From assembly GCA_039028495.1 (NCBI GenBank), contig JBCCHY010000002.1, positions 1 through 50,682 of the forward strand: DNA of 50,682 nucleotides. Direction: 5' to 3'. This stretch comes from JBCCHY01 sp039028495. Its GTDB lineage: Bacteria; Patescibacteriota; Saccharimonadia; Saccharimonadales; VXPC01. Positions 32,577 to 40,602 of this stretch are shown in pieces. Within the stretch, counting starts at the first letter, position 1; every line of letters begins with the position of its first letter. The translations under genes were made by a program, and so were the position numbers. The notes below the pieces were generated by a model. That model worked only from the letters and a program-made list of their open reading frames with translations. It was not told where the DNA came from and ran no database searches.

Positions 32577-33592
32577 CAGCGGTATTTAAAGATGTCCATT
32601 AGCGTGTCTTGGTTGATGTCAGTTGGGTTTTTATCGACTAGCTGATCGAGCTGTTTCTGAACGCCGTCTTTTTCTAGATCCAGCCCAATCACTACTATGT
32701 GAGTCCCAGGCGTCTCACCATAATGCCACTCGTCGAGCTTGAGCTGGTAGCGGGTGCCGACTGACTGAAAGATGAACTTTTGCTCGGCACCTTTCATACC
32801 GAAGTATATGATGCCTTTGGCTCTGAATATATTGGTATCGAGAGATCCAGCCCAATCTTCAAATATTTTTGGATTTAGGGGTTCAGTAGGGTTAAATGAT
32901 ATTGATTCGAATTTGTCATGCAGGTGTTGGTGGTCATGATCATGGTGGTCGTGATGGTGCGCATCCCCGAGCTCTAGCTGTGTTGCAGATACTTTTTCTG
33001 GTAGGTCCAGTAGCAAGCGGAAGTCTACTTTGCCCTGTTCTGACTCAATAATACGAGCCTTGTCATTGACCATCGCTATACCGGCTCGTATTTCGTCTAG
33101 CTTTTGTTCGTCTATGAGATCGATTTTGTTGATAATGACGATATCAGATATTTGTAGATCTCCGACTGCTTTGCCGTGGGCTTTATTGTTTTTTTCAAAG
33201 TTTTCGGCATCGACAACTGATACGAGCGTATCGAAGTGAGCGTACTCGTTTTTCATGAGCCGCAGCATGGTGGCTAGCTCGGCTGGCTCGGCGAGGCCTG
33301 AGGCCTCGATAATAATGTAGTCTAGCGTGCTGCCGCGGTGAGCTAGCTTACTGATGGCATCGTCCAATTCGCCTTCGTCCACGCTACAGCAGATACAGCC
33401 ATTACTGAGGTCAAGCTGTTCGTCTGTCTGGGCGCTGACCAGCATGGCGTCGATGTTTATCTCCCCGAAGTCATTGACGATTACACCTACTTTTAGGCCC
33501 TGTTTGTTACTGAGTAAATGGTTCAAGAGTGTCGTCTTGCCTGAACCCAGGAATCCTGTCAGCAGCAGTATAGGTATAGAGTTTGTTCTCAT
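32576..33592 (-). CDS. COG0523 (CobW/Zng1-like) metal-chaperone GTPase
   Basis: G3E-family GTPase that delivers metal, usually zinc, to client proteins. 338 aa with Walker A GFLGSGKTT (residues 13-21), the metal site NGCICCSVDEGEL (CICC), EASGLAEP, NKIDL and a His-rich linker (HHHDHHDHDHQHLH) before the C-terminal CobW_C domain (RAKGIIYFGMKGAEQKFIFQSVG). The start at 33592 is set by TATAAT 7 nt upstream, leaving out 24 residues of unlikely sequence. Coupled to a small membrane protein. Fits with an organism that has cut zinc use in DnaX and RecR. Confidence 0.93.
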   Translation of the reverse strand: MRTNSIPILLLTGFLGSGKTTLLNHLLSNKQGLKVGVIVNDFGEINIDAMLVSAQTDEQLDLSNGCICCSVDEGELDDAISKLAHRGSTLDYIIIEASGLAEPAELATMLRLMKNEYAHFDTLVSVVDAENFEKNNKAHGKAVGDLQISDIVIINKIDLIDEQKLDEIRAGIAMVNDKARIIESEQGKVDFRLLLDLPEKVSATQLELGDAHHHDHHDHDHQHLHDKFESISFNPTEPLNPKIFEDWAGSLDTNIFRAKGIIYFGMKGAEQKFIFQSVGTRYQLKLDEWHYGETPGTHIVVIGLDLEKDGVQKQLDQLVDKNPTDINQDTLMDIFKYR

Positions 33593-33599
33593 AGAGCCT

Positions 33600-33605
33600 A
33601 TTATA
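33600..33605 (-). promoter_or_regulatory. -10 element, leaderless promoter of the COG0523 gene
   Basis: TATAAT on the minus strand, 7 nt from ATG 33592. Confidence 0.58.
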
Positions 33606-33673
33606 CTACTACCCGAATCCCAAAATATAACCCACCATATAAACCACACGCTGACACATTTCACCAGTTCACC

Positions 33674-33706
33674 CCCTACAAGGTAGCTTCCGGCTACCTT
33701 GTAGGG
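33674..33706. other. Strong 14-bp perfect hairpin in a divergent intergenic region
   Basis: CCCTACAAGGTAGC (33674-33687), loop TTCCG, GCTACCTTGTAGGG (33693-33706). No T-run follows on either strand and no gene ends here, so it is not a normal terminator. A weaker pair CTGATAG (33743-33749) / CTATCAG (33773-33779) lies further on. Confidence 0.8.
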
Positions 33707-33796
33707 ATCTCACAGCCAAAGTGTATTCAGCGTGAGGCTGATCTGATAGGGTTCTATTTCATGATTCGGGTACTATCAGCTTGAGTTCAGATGTGC

Positions 33797-33802
33797 GATA
33801 AT
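33797..33802 (+). promoter_or_regulatory. Extended -10, leaderless promoter
   Basis: TGCGATAAT (hexamer GATAAT) 6 nt (TACGCT) before ATG 33809. Confidence 0.55.
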
Positions 33803-33808
33803 TACGCT

Positions 33809-34870
33809 ATGAGTTTACTAAACAAAAAGATGAGTGTGGAATTCGACGTAGCCATGGTTATCCGTACAACCGTGCTGGTCGTAGCTATCTTGCTTATTAT
33901 CAATGTGATTAGTGATCTGGCGTCAACCATTGGATTGGTGATAACAGCAGCCTTTCTGGCAGTTGCAGTAAACCCGGTTGTTAGCAGAATAGCTGGTATG
34001 TTGCCCAGCAAAAGTCGGACCAAAGCGACTGGAGCATCATTTGTGCTAGTGATGCTGTTTTTAATAGGGTTTTTTACCATTACGATTCCGCCGATCGCAT
34101 CACAAGTGAGCGACTTTGCTACAGACCTACCTGCCACGGTGGAAGAGTTCAAAAACCAAGATAACTTCCTAGCCAATGCAGTAGAGCGCTACGAGCTAGA
34201 TGCTGATATATCACAAGCCGCCCGGGACATTGCATCACGAGTCGGCAGTGGTGATGGGGTACTAAACACAGTGAGTGCACTGACCTCCACTGTCTATAGG
34301 GTGGTGGCTGTATTGATCATGACATTCATGATGTTGGTTGAGGGCCCTGGACTGATCAAGAGGTTCTGGGCGCTGACAGATCGTAAAAAACTAGCTAAAC
34401 GAAAACAGCTAGCATCTCAGATTAACGAAGTTATAACAGACTATGTTAACGGGCAGCTGATAATTGCTACTATTGCCGCATCAGTCTCTTTGATCGTGAT
34501 GGTGGTTCTCGGCGTAGAGAACGCTCTGGCTATGGCCGGTATCGTTGGTATGCTGGGGCTTATCCCCCTCATTGGCGCTACATTGGCAGCAGCTATTGTC
34601 GTGCTCTCAACCGTGCTGGTAAGTGTTAAACTAGCTATCGTGATGGCTATTTACTTTATCATCTACCAGCAGATAGAGAACGCCACGATTCAGCCGTATA
34701 TACAGGGCAAGCGCAGCCCACTGTCGGCTCTGATGGTGTTTATATCGGCACTTGTAGGTGCGAATATTGCCGGACTACTCGGTGCGTTCCTGGCGATCCC
34801 ATTTGCTGGCAGCCTAAAAGTTATCTTTGATGACTATATTGAGAGCAACCAGCCAAAATCCAAAGCATAG
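33809..34870 (+). CDS. AI-2E family transporter-like permease
   Basis: 353 aa with the layout of the AI-2E/UPF0118 family (YdiK, TqsA): two helices, a cytoplasmic/periplasmic middle domain (ISRVGSGDG region), then VVAVLIMTFMMLVEGPGLI, ITDYVNGQLIIATIAASVSLIV, GMLGLIPLIGATLAA and YQQIENATIQPYIQG, the conserved PxxG and YQ.iEn blocks. Members include Na+/H+ antiporters and AI-2 exporters. The start at 33809 is favoured by the -10 six nt upstream. Family is firm, substrate open. Confidence 0.9.
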   Translation: MSLLNKKMSVEFDVAMVIRTTVLVVAILLIINVISDLASTIGLVITAAFLAVAVNPVVSRIAGMLPSKSRTKATGASFVLVMLFLIGFFTITIPPIASQVSDFATDLPATVEEFKNQDNFLANAVERYELDADISQAARDIASRVGSGDGVLNTVSALTSTVYRVVAVLIMTFMMLVEGPGLIKRFWALTDRKKLAKRKQLASQINEVITDYVNGQLIIATIAASVSLIVMVVLGVENALAMAGIVGMLGLIPLIGATLAAAIVVLSTVLVSVKLAIVMAIYFIIYQQIENATIQPYIQGKRSPLSALMVFISALVGANIAGLLGAFLAIPFAGSLKVIFDDYIESNQPKSKA

Positions 34871-34890
34871 TCACCTATCTATATTGATGG

Positions 34891-34896
34891 TATAAT
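34891..34896 (+). promoter_or_regulatory. Extended -10, leaderless promoter
   Basis: TGGTATAAT (hexamer TATAAT) 6 nt (ATACTA) before ATG 34903. Confidence 0.6.
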
Positions 34897-34902
34897 ATAC
34901 TA

Positions 34903-35661
34903 ATGAGAGTTTCACTTGCGAACAGAGACGCTTCTGTCATGGTTGATTTAGACACTGACGGGGCTCATGTAACTTGCTTTACCCACAAAGATACCGACGT
35001 ACTAGTACCTAGACCTCCAAGAGCAGGAAACAAGATACGATCAGGCATGTTTATAGCGGATCCCTTTGGCCCTGATTCACCAGCAGCAACAAGCAAACAT
35101 GGCCCGCTTAGACACCAGCCATGGGAGGTAGCAGAGTTGAGACATTATGCCGTTGAGGCCGGAGAGCCATACGCAGATAAAGCCGTTTTAACAACTACGG
35201 ACCGGGGCGTACATGTGCGCGCGAGTTATCGTGTTGAAGAGATGCGCAGCGGTAGCGCTGTATTGTCTGCTAGACTAGCACTAACAAACACACTAGATAA
35301 ACCTGTGCGTAGAACTCCGGGGTACCACCCATATTTGATGGTCAGCCCTGATTATCCTCAGCCCATATTGAATATACTAGGCATAGACCAGGGCAGATTA
35401 GATGAGCCACAAATCATAGATCTAAGCACTCGCAAGAGGGGCGTTGAGCTACAAACACCGGAAGGGTTTATTAACGTAGTGTCGTATGACGGCAGTTTGC
35501 CTCAGTACTGCTTTTGGTCAGACGGTGTGTCTCTATGCGTAGAGCCAACGTCTCATGGGGCTGCAAATAGCAAGCCGGGCAGGCCTTCTAAAAACCAATA
35601 TATTGAGCCAGGCGAAACACGTCGCTTTATGATGTCTATATTCCACAGCATTCGTGAATAG
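34903..35661 (+). CDS. Aldose 1-epimerase-like protein
   Basis: 252 aa of the galactose-mutarotase fold. Visible are SKHGPLRHQPWEV (as 'HGfaR...W.v', substrate-binding Arg), TPGYHPYLMVS (as 'GfHpYF', catalytic His) and LCVEPTSHGA (as 'lciEPwt', catalytic Glu). It resembles glucose-6-phosphate epimerases and small GalM proteins. Catalytic His and Glu look intact. Single-gene unit with leaderless promoter; its 3' end is one base from the convergent cysS stop. Confidence 0.8.
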   Translation: MRVSLANRDASVMVDLDTDGAHVTCFTHKDTDVLVPRPPRAGNKIRSGMFIADPFGPDSPAATSKHGPLRHQPWEVAELRHYAVEAGEPYADKAVLTTTDRGVHVRASYRVEEMRSGSAVLSARLALTNTLDKPVRRTPGYHPYLMVSPDYPQPILNILGIDQGRLDEPQIIDLSTRKRGVELQTPEGFINVVSYDGSLPQYCFWSDGVSLCVEPTSHGAANSKPGRPSKNQYIEPGETRRFMMSIFHSIRE

Positions 35662-35662
35662 T

Positions 35663-37060
35663 TTATATAGCTCTAGACCAAGTTTGGCCATGTGGACCAT
35701 CGTTGAGTGTGATCCCCTGGCTTGCTAGCTGATCTCTGATCTGGTCACTGGCAGTCCAGTCTTTTTCTCCCCTGGCTATTCGACGTTTTGCTACTAGCTC
35801 TTTCTGTTCGTCTGTTATGTCGTCCCTGAGTAGGTCAATGCCGAATATATCCCTAAACCGCTCCAGAGTTCTTTGGAACATTTGGTGGTAGCCTGACTTC
35901 ATGCCGTCTTTATCAATGAGACTAAATAACTTCTCTATCTCTGCCAGGGCCTTGGGCGTATCTAGATCATTAAACAGATGTTCAGCGAACCGGTCCGTTA
36001 TCTCGTAGGTAATATTCTGGTCGTCCGTATCGGGTTCGCCTGGCTGGACCTGCCAGCGCAGGTCAGATGCTTTGCGCCACCTATCCAATCTGGTTTGAGC
36101 CGCATCTAGCGCGTCCCAGCTGAAATCAAGCGTGCTTCTGTAGTGACTCTGAATGACGACTAGACGGAAAACAGTAGGATCATAACCTTTGTCCTCTATT
36201 TGTCTGAGAGTATAGAAATTGCCTTTGCTTTTGCTCATTTTCTGACCGTCTACTAGCAGATGTTCGTTATGGAAGAATATAGTGCTCATGCAACCACTGC
36301 ACAGAATAGAGGATTGAGCGATCTCGTTCTCGTGATGTGGAAATTTTAAGTCTATCCCGCCGGTATGAATATCAATTGGTGTTCCGAGGGAGGCTTCTAT
36401 CATAGCTGAGCACTCTATGTGCCAGCCAGGGCGACCGGTTAGGTCTCTGCCCTCATAGTTAAACCCCCAAGATGGTTCGTTTGGCTTAGCGAGTTTCCAC
36501 AGCGCGAAGTCGCCTGCCCCGTCGTATTCATCATCATGTATACGGCTGCGTGAAGCGTCAGGATCGATGTTTGTGAGTCGACCGTATATGTTGCCTGCTG
36601 AGCTGTACTCACTGATCGAGAAGTAAACACCATCATCGGCTACATATGCCAGGTTTTTATCTAAAAGGTCAGTTACCAGACGCAGCATATCATCTATATG
36701 ATCTGTAGCAGAGACATGCCTGAAACTCGTGGCATGTATTTTTGTCATGTCATCAAGAAAGACAGCAGTATATTTATCTGCCAGTGATTTCAGCGCATCC
36801 ATGGGCTCATGATCTGGGTACTGCGTCTGGCTGTCACGGATCATTTTGTCGTCAACGTCTGTTATGTTCATGACGGCGTCAACATTTAGGCCAAGATCGC
36901 GCAGAAGACGCACAAGTAGGTCCGCATAGATGAATGCGGTTAGATTGCCTATTTGTAGATCGTTGTAAACTGTAGGGCCACATGCATAGATTTTGACGTT
37001 GTCTGGGTCATTTGGTCTAAAGTCTTCGAGTTTTTTAGAGAGAGAGTTGTATAGTTTCAT
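35663..37060 (-). CDS. cysS: Cysteinyl-tRNA synthetase
   Basis: Class I synthetase charging tRNA-Cys; 465 aa is normal. YACGPTVYNDLQIGNLTAF contains the zinc Cys27 equivalent, but the HIGH motif, normally HIGN, reads QIGN: the first His is Gln. WHIECSAMIEASLG, DIHTGGIDLKFPHHENEIAQ (zinc Cys, His, Glu) and the KMSKSKGN loop are intact, as is the C-terminal DALR-type region with ARGEKDWTASDQIRDQL. An AGGA-type Shine-Dalgarno is near the ATG. HIGH-His replacement should slow adenylation; whether the Gln is tolerated cannot be read from the sequence. Certain otherwise. Confidence 0.97.
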   Translation of the reverse strand: MKLYNSLSKKLEDFRPNDPDNVKIYACGPTVYNDLQIGNLTAFIYADLLVRLLRDLGLNVDAVMNITDVDDKMIRDSQTQYPDHEPMDALKSLADKYTAVFLDDMTKIHATSFRHVSATDHIDDMLRLVTDLLDKNLAYVADDGVYFSISEYSSAGNIYGRLTNIDPDASRSRIHDDEYDGAGDFALWKLAKPNEPSWGFNYEGRDLTGRPGWHIECSAMIEASLGTPIDIHTGGIDLKFPHHENEIAQSSILCSGCMSTIFFHNEHLLVDGQKMSKSKGNFYTLRQIEDKGYDPTVFRLVVIQSHYRSTLDFSWDALDAAQTRLDRWRKASDLRWQVQPGEPDTDDQNITYEITDRFAEHLFNDLDTPKALAEIEKLFSLIDKDGMKSGYHQMFQRTLERFRDIFGIDLLRDDITDEQKELVAKRRIARGEKDWTASDQIRDQLASQGITLNDGPHGQTWSRAI

Positions 37061-37148
37061 TCCTAGCTATTCCTGTTTAGATGGAGTTTATGTCTAATTG
37101 GAGGCTAACAACAACATATAAAATTCATAAGAAGCATAATAGCATATA

Positions 37149-38171
37149 TTACTGCTCAAGCTGGTCAAGGAGTTCGTGGGCTTTGTTTAGCACGTCTTTT
37201 TTGATCTGATCAAAATCGAGATCTGACCCTTCCCATTTAGCCCCACTTGCGTAAGGATGCCCCCCACCACCGAAGTGCTCAGCCAGCTGATCAGCGATCA
37301 AGAAACCTTTGCTGGAGCGTATACGGGCTGTAACTCGGCTTATCTTGTCACCTTGGCTGTATGTTTTAAAACCTACTCCGAGTTTCACTCCTCGTACCAT
37401 GCGCATTTCATCAAGAATAATTGTGGGGTTGTATTGTCCGCCGTATTTTTTGATCTCGTCATGAGGGATCGTGATATGGGCTATGGCTCCGTCCTCACTA
37501 AACACAATTCGCTGCAGCAGCTGACCCCTGTAGGCAACTATGTCTCGTTCTGTTTTGATCTCTTCGAGTCTACGTGCATTGAGCTCGCTCAGGTCTACTC
37601 CTCTCGCCACAAGATCAGCAAGCATCTGTAGGGGCCCTGGCTTACCGGTCAGTGCTTCGCTGGTCAGCCCTAGGGTGTCGCTGAGCGTACTAATGGTTAT
37701 GTATTCGGCAGCTTGTAAGTTGATCGGCAGGTCTAGTTCTGTTGCTAGGTTGTATATAACCTGGCCGGTCGAGACACAAGCTGGGTCATTATAGTCCAGA
37801 TTGGCAAAGTCTATATCTGTTTCGGTCCCGTGGTGATCGAGAATAACCAGACGCTTAGCTTTAAGTGTAGCGAGATCGGTATCTGTCAGGTTATGTAGCA
37901 GTCTGCTATAGCTGTTATCGACCATAATAGCTACGTCGTATGAGCTGGGGAATACGTCCCTAACTCTCGACCAGCCAGACATGTGCTTCAGATAGTCCGG
38001 GACATTAATTGAGCAGTACATATATGTAGATTTACCCATTTCACCGAGGATTTCTTCAAGCGCGAGGGATGAGGCAAGGCTATCGCCATCAGGATTATCC
38101 GCTTGCAGTATCAACACGTTATCAGAAGTGCTGAGTAGGTCGAGTAGTTGAGCCGGGTCACTCATGTTCAC
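37149..38171 (-). CDS. nrnA: DHH-family phosphoesterase (NrnA-like)
   Basis: NrnA-type enzymes degrade nanoRNA and 3'-phosphoadenosine phosphate. 340 aa with DHH and DHHA1 domains: motif I reads QADNPDGDSLASSLAL, motif II IMVDNSYSRLL, motif III VILDHHGTETD, and the DHHA1 signature EHFGGGGHPYASGA. In motif I the first metal His (HxxPDGD) is Ala here, though both Asp remain; metal binding may be altered. The start overlaps the recR stop by one base, so these are coupled. Part of the ybaB-orf-recR-nrnA operon. Confidence 0.85.
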   Translation of the reverse strand: MNMSDPAQLLDLLSTSDNVLILQADNPDGDSLASSLALEEILGEMGKSTYMYCSINVPDYLKHMSGWSRVRDVFPSSYDVAIMVDNSYSRLLHNLTDTDLATLKAKRLVILDHHGTETDIDFANLDYNDPACVSTGQVIYNLATELDLPINLQAAEYITISTLSDTLGLTSEALTGKPGPLQMLADLVARGVDLSELNARRLEEIKTERDIVAYRGQLLQRIVFSEDGAIAHITIPHDEIKKYGGQYNPTIILDEMRMVRGVKLGVGFKTYSQGDKISRVTARIRSSKGFLIADQLAEHFGGGGHPYASGAKWEGSDLDFDQIKKDVLNKAHELLDQLEQ

Positions 38172-38779
38172 TAGAACTCTCGTCTTCCCTCTAGGGCTCT
38201 AGAGAGTGTCAGTTGGTCGGCATACTCTAGGTCTACTCCAATAGGCAGGCCTTGGGCTAGTCTAGTGAGCTTGACATCAACGCCTTCGAGCGTTGATTGG
38301 ACTAGCATTGCTGTTGATTCCCCTTCTACGCTCGCGTTTGTAGCTAGAATAACCTCGACCACTTTGTCATCCACAATACGTTCCTTGAGCTCGGCAATTT
38401 TGAGGCTTTCTGGCCCAACACCATCAATTGGGCTTAATAGCCCACCGAGGACATGATAAGTGCCAGTGTAGGATTTAGTTGATTCAATGGCTAGGATATC
38501 AAAGGGCTCTGCGACGACCATAACGAGTGTTTTATCGCGTCGTGGATCTGTGTAGAGCTCGGATAGCTCGTCGTCGCTACCTATAATTGCAAAGGTTTTT
38601 TTACAGTAGCCTATGCTGTCATGTAGGTCAGCGAGGGCGCCAGCGAGTAGCTTGGCATTTCTAGGCTGGCCCTTGAGTAGTGAGTATGCGTAGCGTTCAG
38701 CACTGCGTTCTCCTACCCCGGGCAAGACCCGCAAGGCTTCGATGAGTTTAGTTACTGATTTCGGCAGTATCCTGGCCAT
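38171..38779 (-). CDS. recR: Recombination protein RecR, zinc finger degenerate
   Basis: Ring-forming partner of RecO/RecF in gap repair. 202 aa: HhH (EALRVLPGVGERSAERYAYSLL), a zinc-finger region, Toprim (LVMVVAEPFDILAIESTKSYTGTYHVLGGLLSPI) and Walker-B-like C-terminal SVEGESTAMLV. Normally the finger has four Cys (CxxC...CxxC); here only one remains (SIGYCKKTFAIIGSDDELSELYTDPRRD), so it cannot bind zinc. The RRD end of the finger is kept. Its first codons overlap the small upstream ORF by 32 nt. Identification is certain by HhH and Toprim. Confidence 0.95.
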   Translation of the reverse strand: MARILPKSVTKLIEALRVLPGVGERSAERYAYSLLKGQPRNAKLLAGALADLHDSIGYCKKTFAIIGSDDELSELYTDPRRDKTLVMVVAEPFDILAIESTKSYTGTYHVLGGLLSPIDGVGPESLKIAELKERIVDDKVVEVILATNASVEGESTAMLVQSTLEGVDVKLTRLAQGLPIGVDLEYADQLTLSRALEGRREF

Positions 38780-38996
38780 ATTGTGCAGTCCTGTTTTTAA
38801 TTATCCTTTGCGCTCTGTGGCGCCTGTAGACGTTTGCTATCTTCTGGGCGGTTCGTGCGACTGGGTTGTCGTCATGGAAGCCCAAGAATGTATCTGGGTA
38901 GAGTCTTAGTGCTCTATCAACGACGTATTGTGCACTAACCTCCCCGATACGTTCCTCGGGTACCATTAGGGCTCTCTCTAGCGATTCTTTGCTCAA
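38748..38996 (-). CDS. Small protein between ybaB and recR
   Basis: 82 aa, basic, predicted helical, with no motif recognised. It starts 3 nt after the ybaB stop and overlaps recR by 32 nt, so it is in the operon. Its C-terminus (RAQRIIKNRTAQYGQD) is basic. In most bacteria ybaB and recR are adjacent, so an added gene here suggests a role with the RecFOR system. Unknown family; it is conserved context, not sequence, that argues for function. Confidence 0.55.
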   Translation of the reverse strand: MSKESLERALMVPEERIGEVSAQYVVDRALRLYPDTFLGFHDDNPVARTAQKIANVYRRHRAQRIIKNRTAQYGQDTAEISN

Positions 38997-38999
38997 AGC

Positions 39000-39293
39000 T
39001 TAGAGACCAAGATTCCCCAGCTGCCCCATTAGAGGCTGCATTTTCTCTGCAGCTAGTTTTTGGCTCTCAGCGATTGCTTCTTTGACGGCGTCTTCTACCC
39101 AGCCTTCTAGTTCGCCTATGTCAGTTAGGTCAACTGCATCCGGATCAATGTGAATCTTTTTTATCTTTTGTTCACCCGTGATTTCAACAACGACTGCTCC
39201 GTCTCCACCCTCTATTTCTAGAACTTTTTTCTTGAGTTCTTTCTGTACTTTTTTGACCTGCATCAGTAGCTTGGCCTGGTCCATCTTGCCCAT
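39000..39293 (-). CDS. ybaB: YbaB/EbfC nucleoid-associated protein
   Basis: 97-aa DNA-binding dimer of the YbaB family: an N-terminal coiled coil (AKLLMQVKKVQKELKKKVLEIEG), a central GAVVVEITGEQKIKKIHIDPDAVDLTD, and a C-terminal helix VEDAVKEAIAESQKLAAEKM. All match the family length and order. Encoded upstream of recR as in many genomes. A leader with TAAAAT promoter and AGGGAGA Shine-Dalgarno precedes it. Confidence 0.95.
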   Translation of the reverse strand: MGKMDQAKLLMQVKKVQKELKKKVLEIEGGDGAVVVEITGEQKIKKIHIDPDAVDLTDIGELEGWVEDAVKEAIAESQKLAAEKMQPLMGQLGNLGL

Positions 39294-39335
39294 GTGGAAT
39301 CTCCCTGTATATTTCGCCTCTTATTTTAGCATCTA

Positions 39336-40544
39336 TTAGCGAGGTCGTGAATCGAATGCTTCGGCTGTTTCTGGGGAGCCCGGCCAGGCGACGTAGTACC
39401 TGTTGAGCTGATAGAGTGAACTGGTAGTTACGAGTATAGCGAGTACGAGAGCAGCTAAGATATGCGTTAGCGGGTTACGCGGGAAGACCTTGTTCCATAT
39501 CTGCAGAAACTCCTGGGCCCCACTGATGATAAAGATCGCGATGATTGGCATCATAGCAGCAAAGCCAGCGTATTCAACACCGCCATTAAGGATGAGTAGA
39601 ATTAGTGTTAAAAATAGAGTTCCAAACAGTATCAGGCTGCGTCTTCCGCCGAAGTTTCGCTCATGGTGATAAACCCCTAAAGTGAACATGACGACTCCGA
39701 ATATATCTAGTAGCGGTAAGTCACCAAGCCATTTTGCTGGGTTAAGCGGTGCTCGCCAGAATATAGCTGCTAGTGTGTCGACAAAACCGTTTAGCAAGTC
39801 ACCTGGCGTGGGGACTGATCCCGGGATGCCGAGGATAGCAGCAGTCTGGTCGTAGTTCTGCACCAGACCAACGATTACGAAACTCACGAGCACGATGATA
39901 GTCGTAATGAATATGTAGAGCTGGTTCTTTTTAAGCATCTTTGGCAAAGACTTCCATCTCAGTAGTCCCACAAGGCCGATCAGGATTACGAGCATAGGCA
40001 GCACAGGTAGAAAAACGGCAGACAATAGCAACAGGGCTAGCACTACTCCTGGGAGAAGTTTTTTGGGTCTGTTGATTAGCCAGAGAGCGACCGCCCAGAT
40101 GCTAATCAGAGTTGCTGGGATCAGTATGTCCGGCTCACCACTGCGAGCAGTCTGGAGGAACCAACTGTTAGCGATGAATATTGTAGTCCCGACTATGGCG
40201 ACATTAGAGCTAAACCAACGCCTGATCATCAAGAATAGGCTGAATGTAGCTGTGAAGCCGAGCCCCGCGCTCACTAAACGAGCTGCCAGTACTGGATCAC
40301 TGATGACGGTGCGCATGACATAGACAAGCATGTAATACGGCCAGAACAGGATATCGCTAAATAGACCAGGTAGTGTATCTGTGATCGCAATAGTTGTTGC
40401 TTCTGCGGGTGATTGCCCAGGGAGTAGCCCATTTAGGCGGTAAAGTAGCAGGAATAGGCAGACAGCTAGAAAGATGCTGACACTCACCTCTAGCGGCCAT
40501 TCTCTTTTGACCACCCCCCATAGTTTAGAAAGTTTTACTTTCAT
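39336..40544 (-). CDS. GT-C-type membrane glycosyltransferase-like protein
   Basis: 402 aa with about ten hydrophobic helices. PGQSPAEATTIAITDTLPGLFSD in the first loop is where ArnT/PMT family enzymes have a catalytic acidic residue (Glu of AEAT), followed by WPYYMLVYVMRTVI, DPVLAARLVSAGLG and FFIANSWFLQTARSGEPDIL, matching 'la.sp......~~~~y.D.l' of the family. It would transfer a sugar from a lipid-linked donor. The extracytoplasmic C-terminal domain of larger members is missing. Near-leaderless promoter (TATAGT 9 nt upstream). Confidence 0.65.
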   Translation of the reverse strand: MKVKLSKLWGVVKREWPLEVSVSIFLAVCLFLLLYRLNGLLPGQSPAEATTIAITDTLPGLFSDILFWPYYMLVYVMRTVISDPVLAARLVSAGLGFTATFSLFLMIRRWFSSNVAIVGTTIFIANSWFLQTARSGEPDILIPATLISIWAVALWLINRPKKLLPGVVLALLLLSAVFLPVLPMLVILIGLVGLLRWKSLPKMLKKNQLYIFITTIIVLVSFVIVGLVQNYDQTAAILGIPGSVPTPGDLLNGFVDTLAAIFWRAPLNPAKWLGDLPLLDIFGVVMFTLGVYHHERNFGGRRSLILFGTLFLTLILLILNGGVEYAGFAAMMPIIAIFIISGAQEFLQIWNKVFPRNPLTHILAALVLAILVTTSSLYQLNRYYVAWPGSPETAEAFDSRPR

Positions 40545-40602
40545 TATTCACTAACTATAGCATGTAGGGTTGTGCCAAAAAGAGCGTGAGCTAGACGTAG
40601 TC

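Noticed and set aside
33593..33664. Upstream start of the COG0523 GTPase (33664)
   Set aside because: Trp-rich, unlike the family; a TATAAT lies between, 7 nt before ATG 33592.
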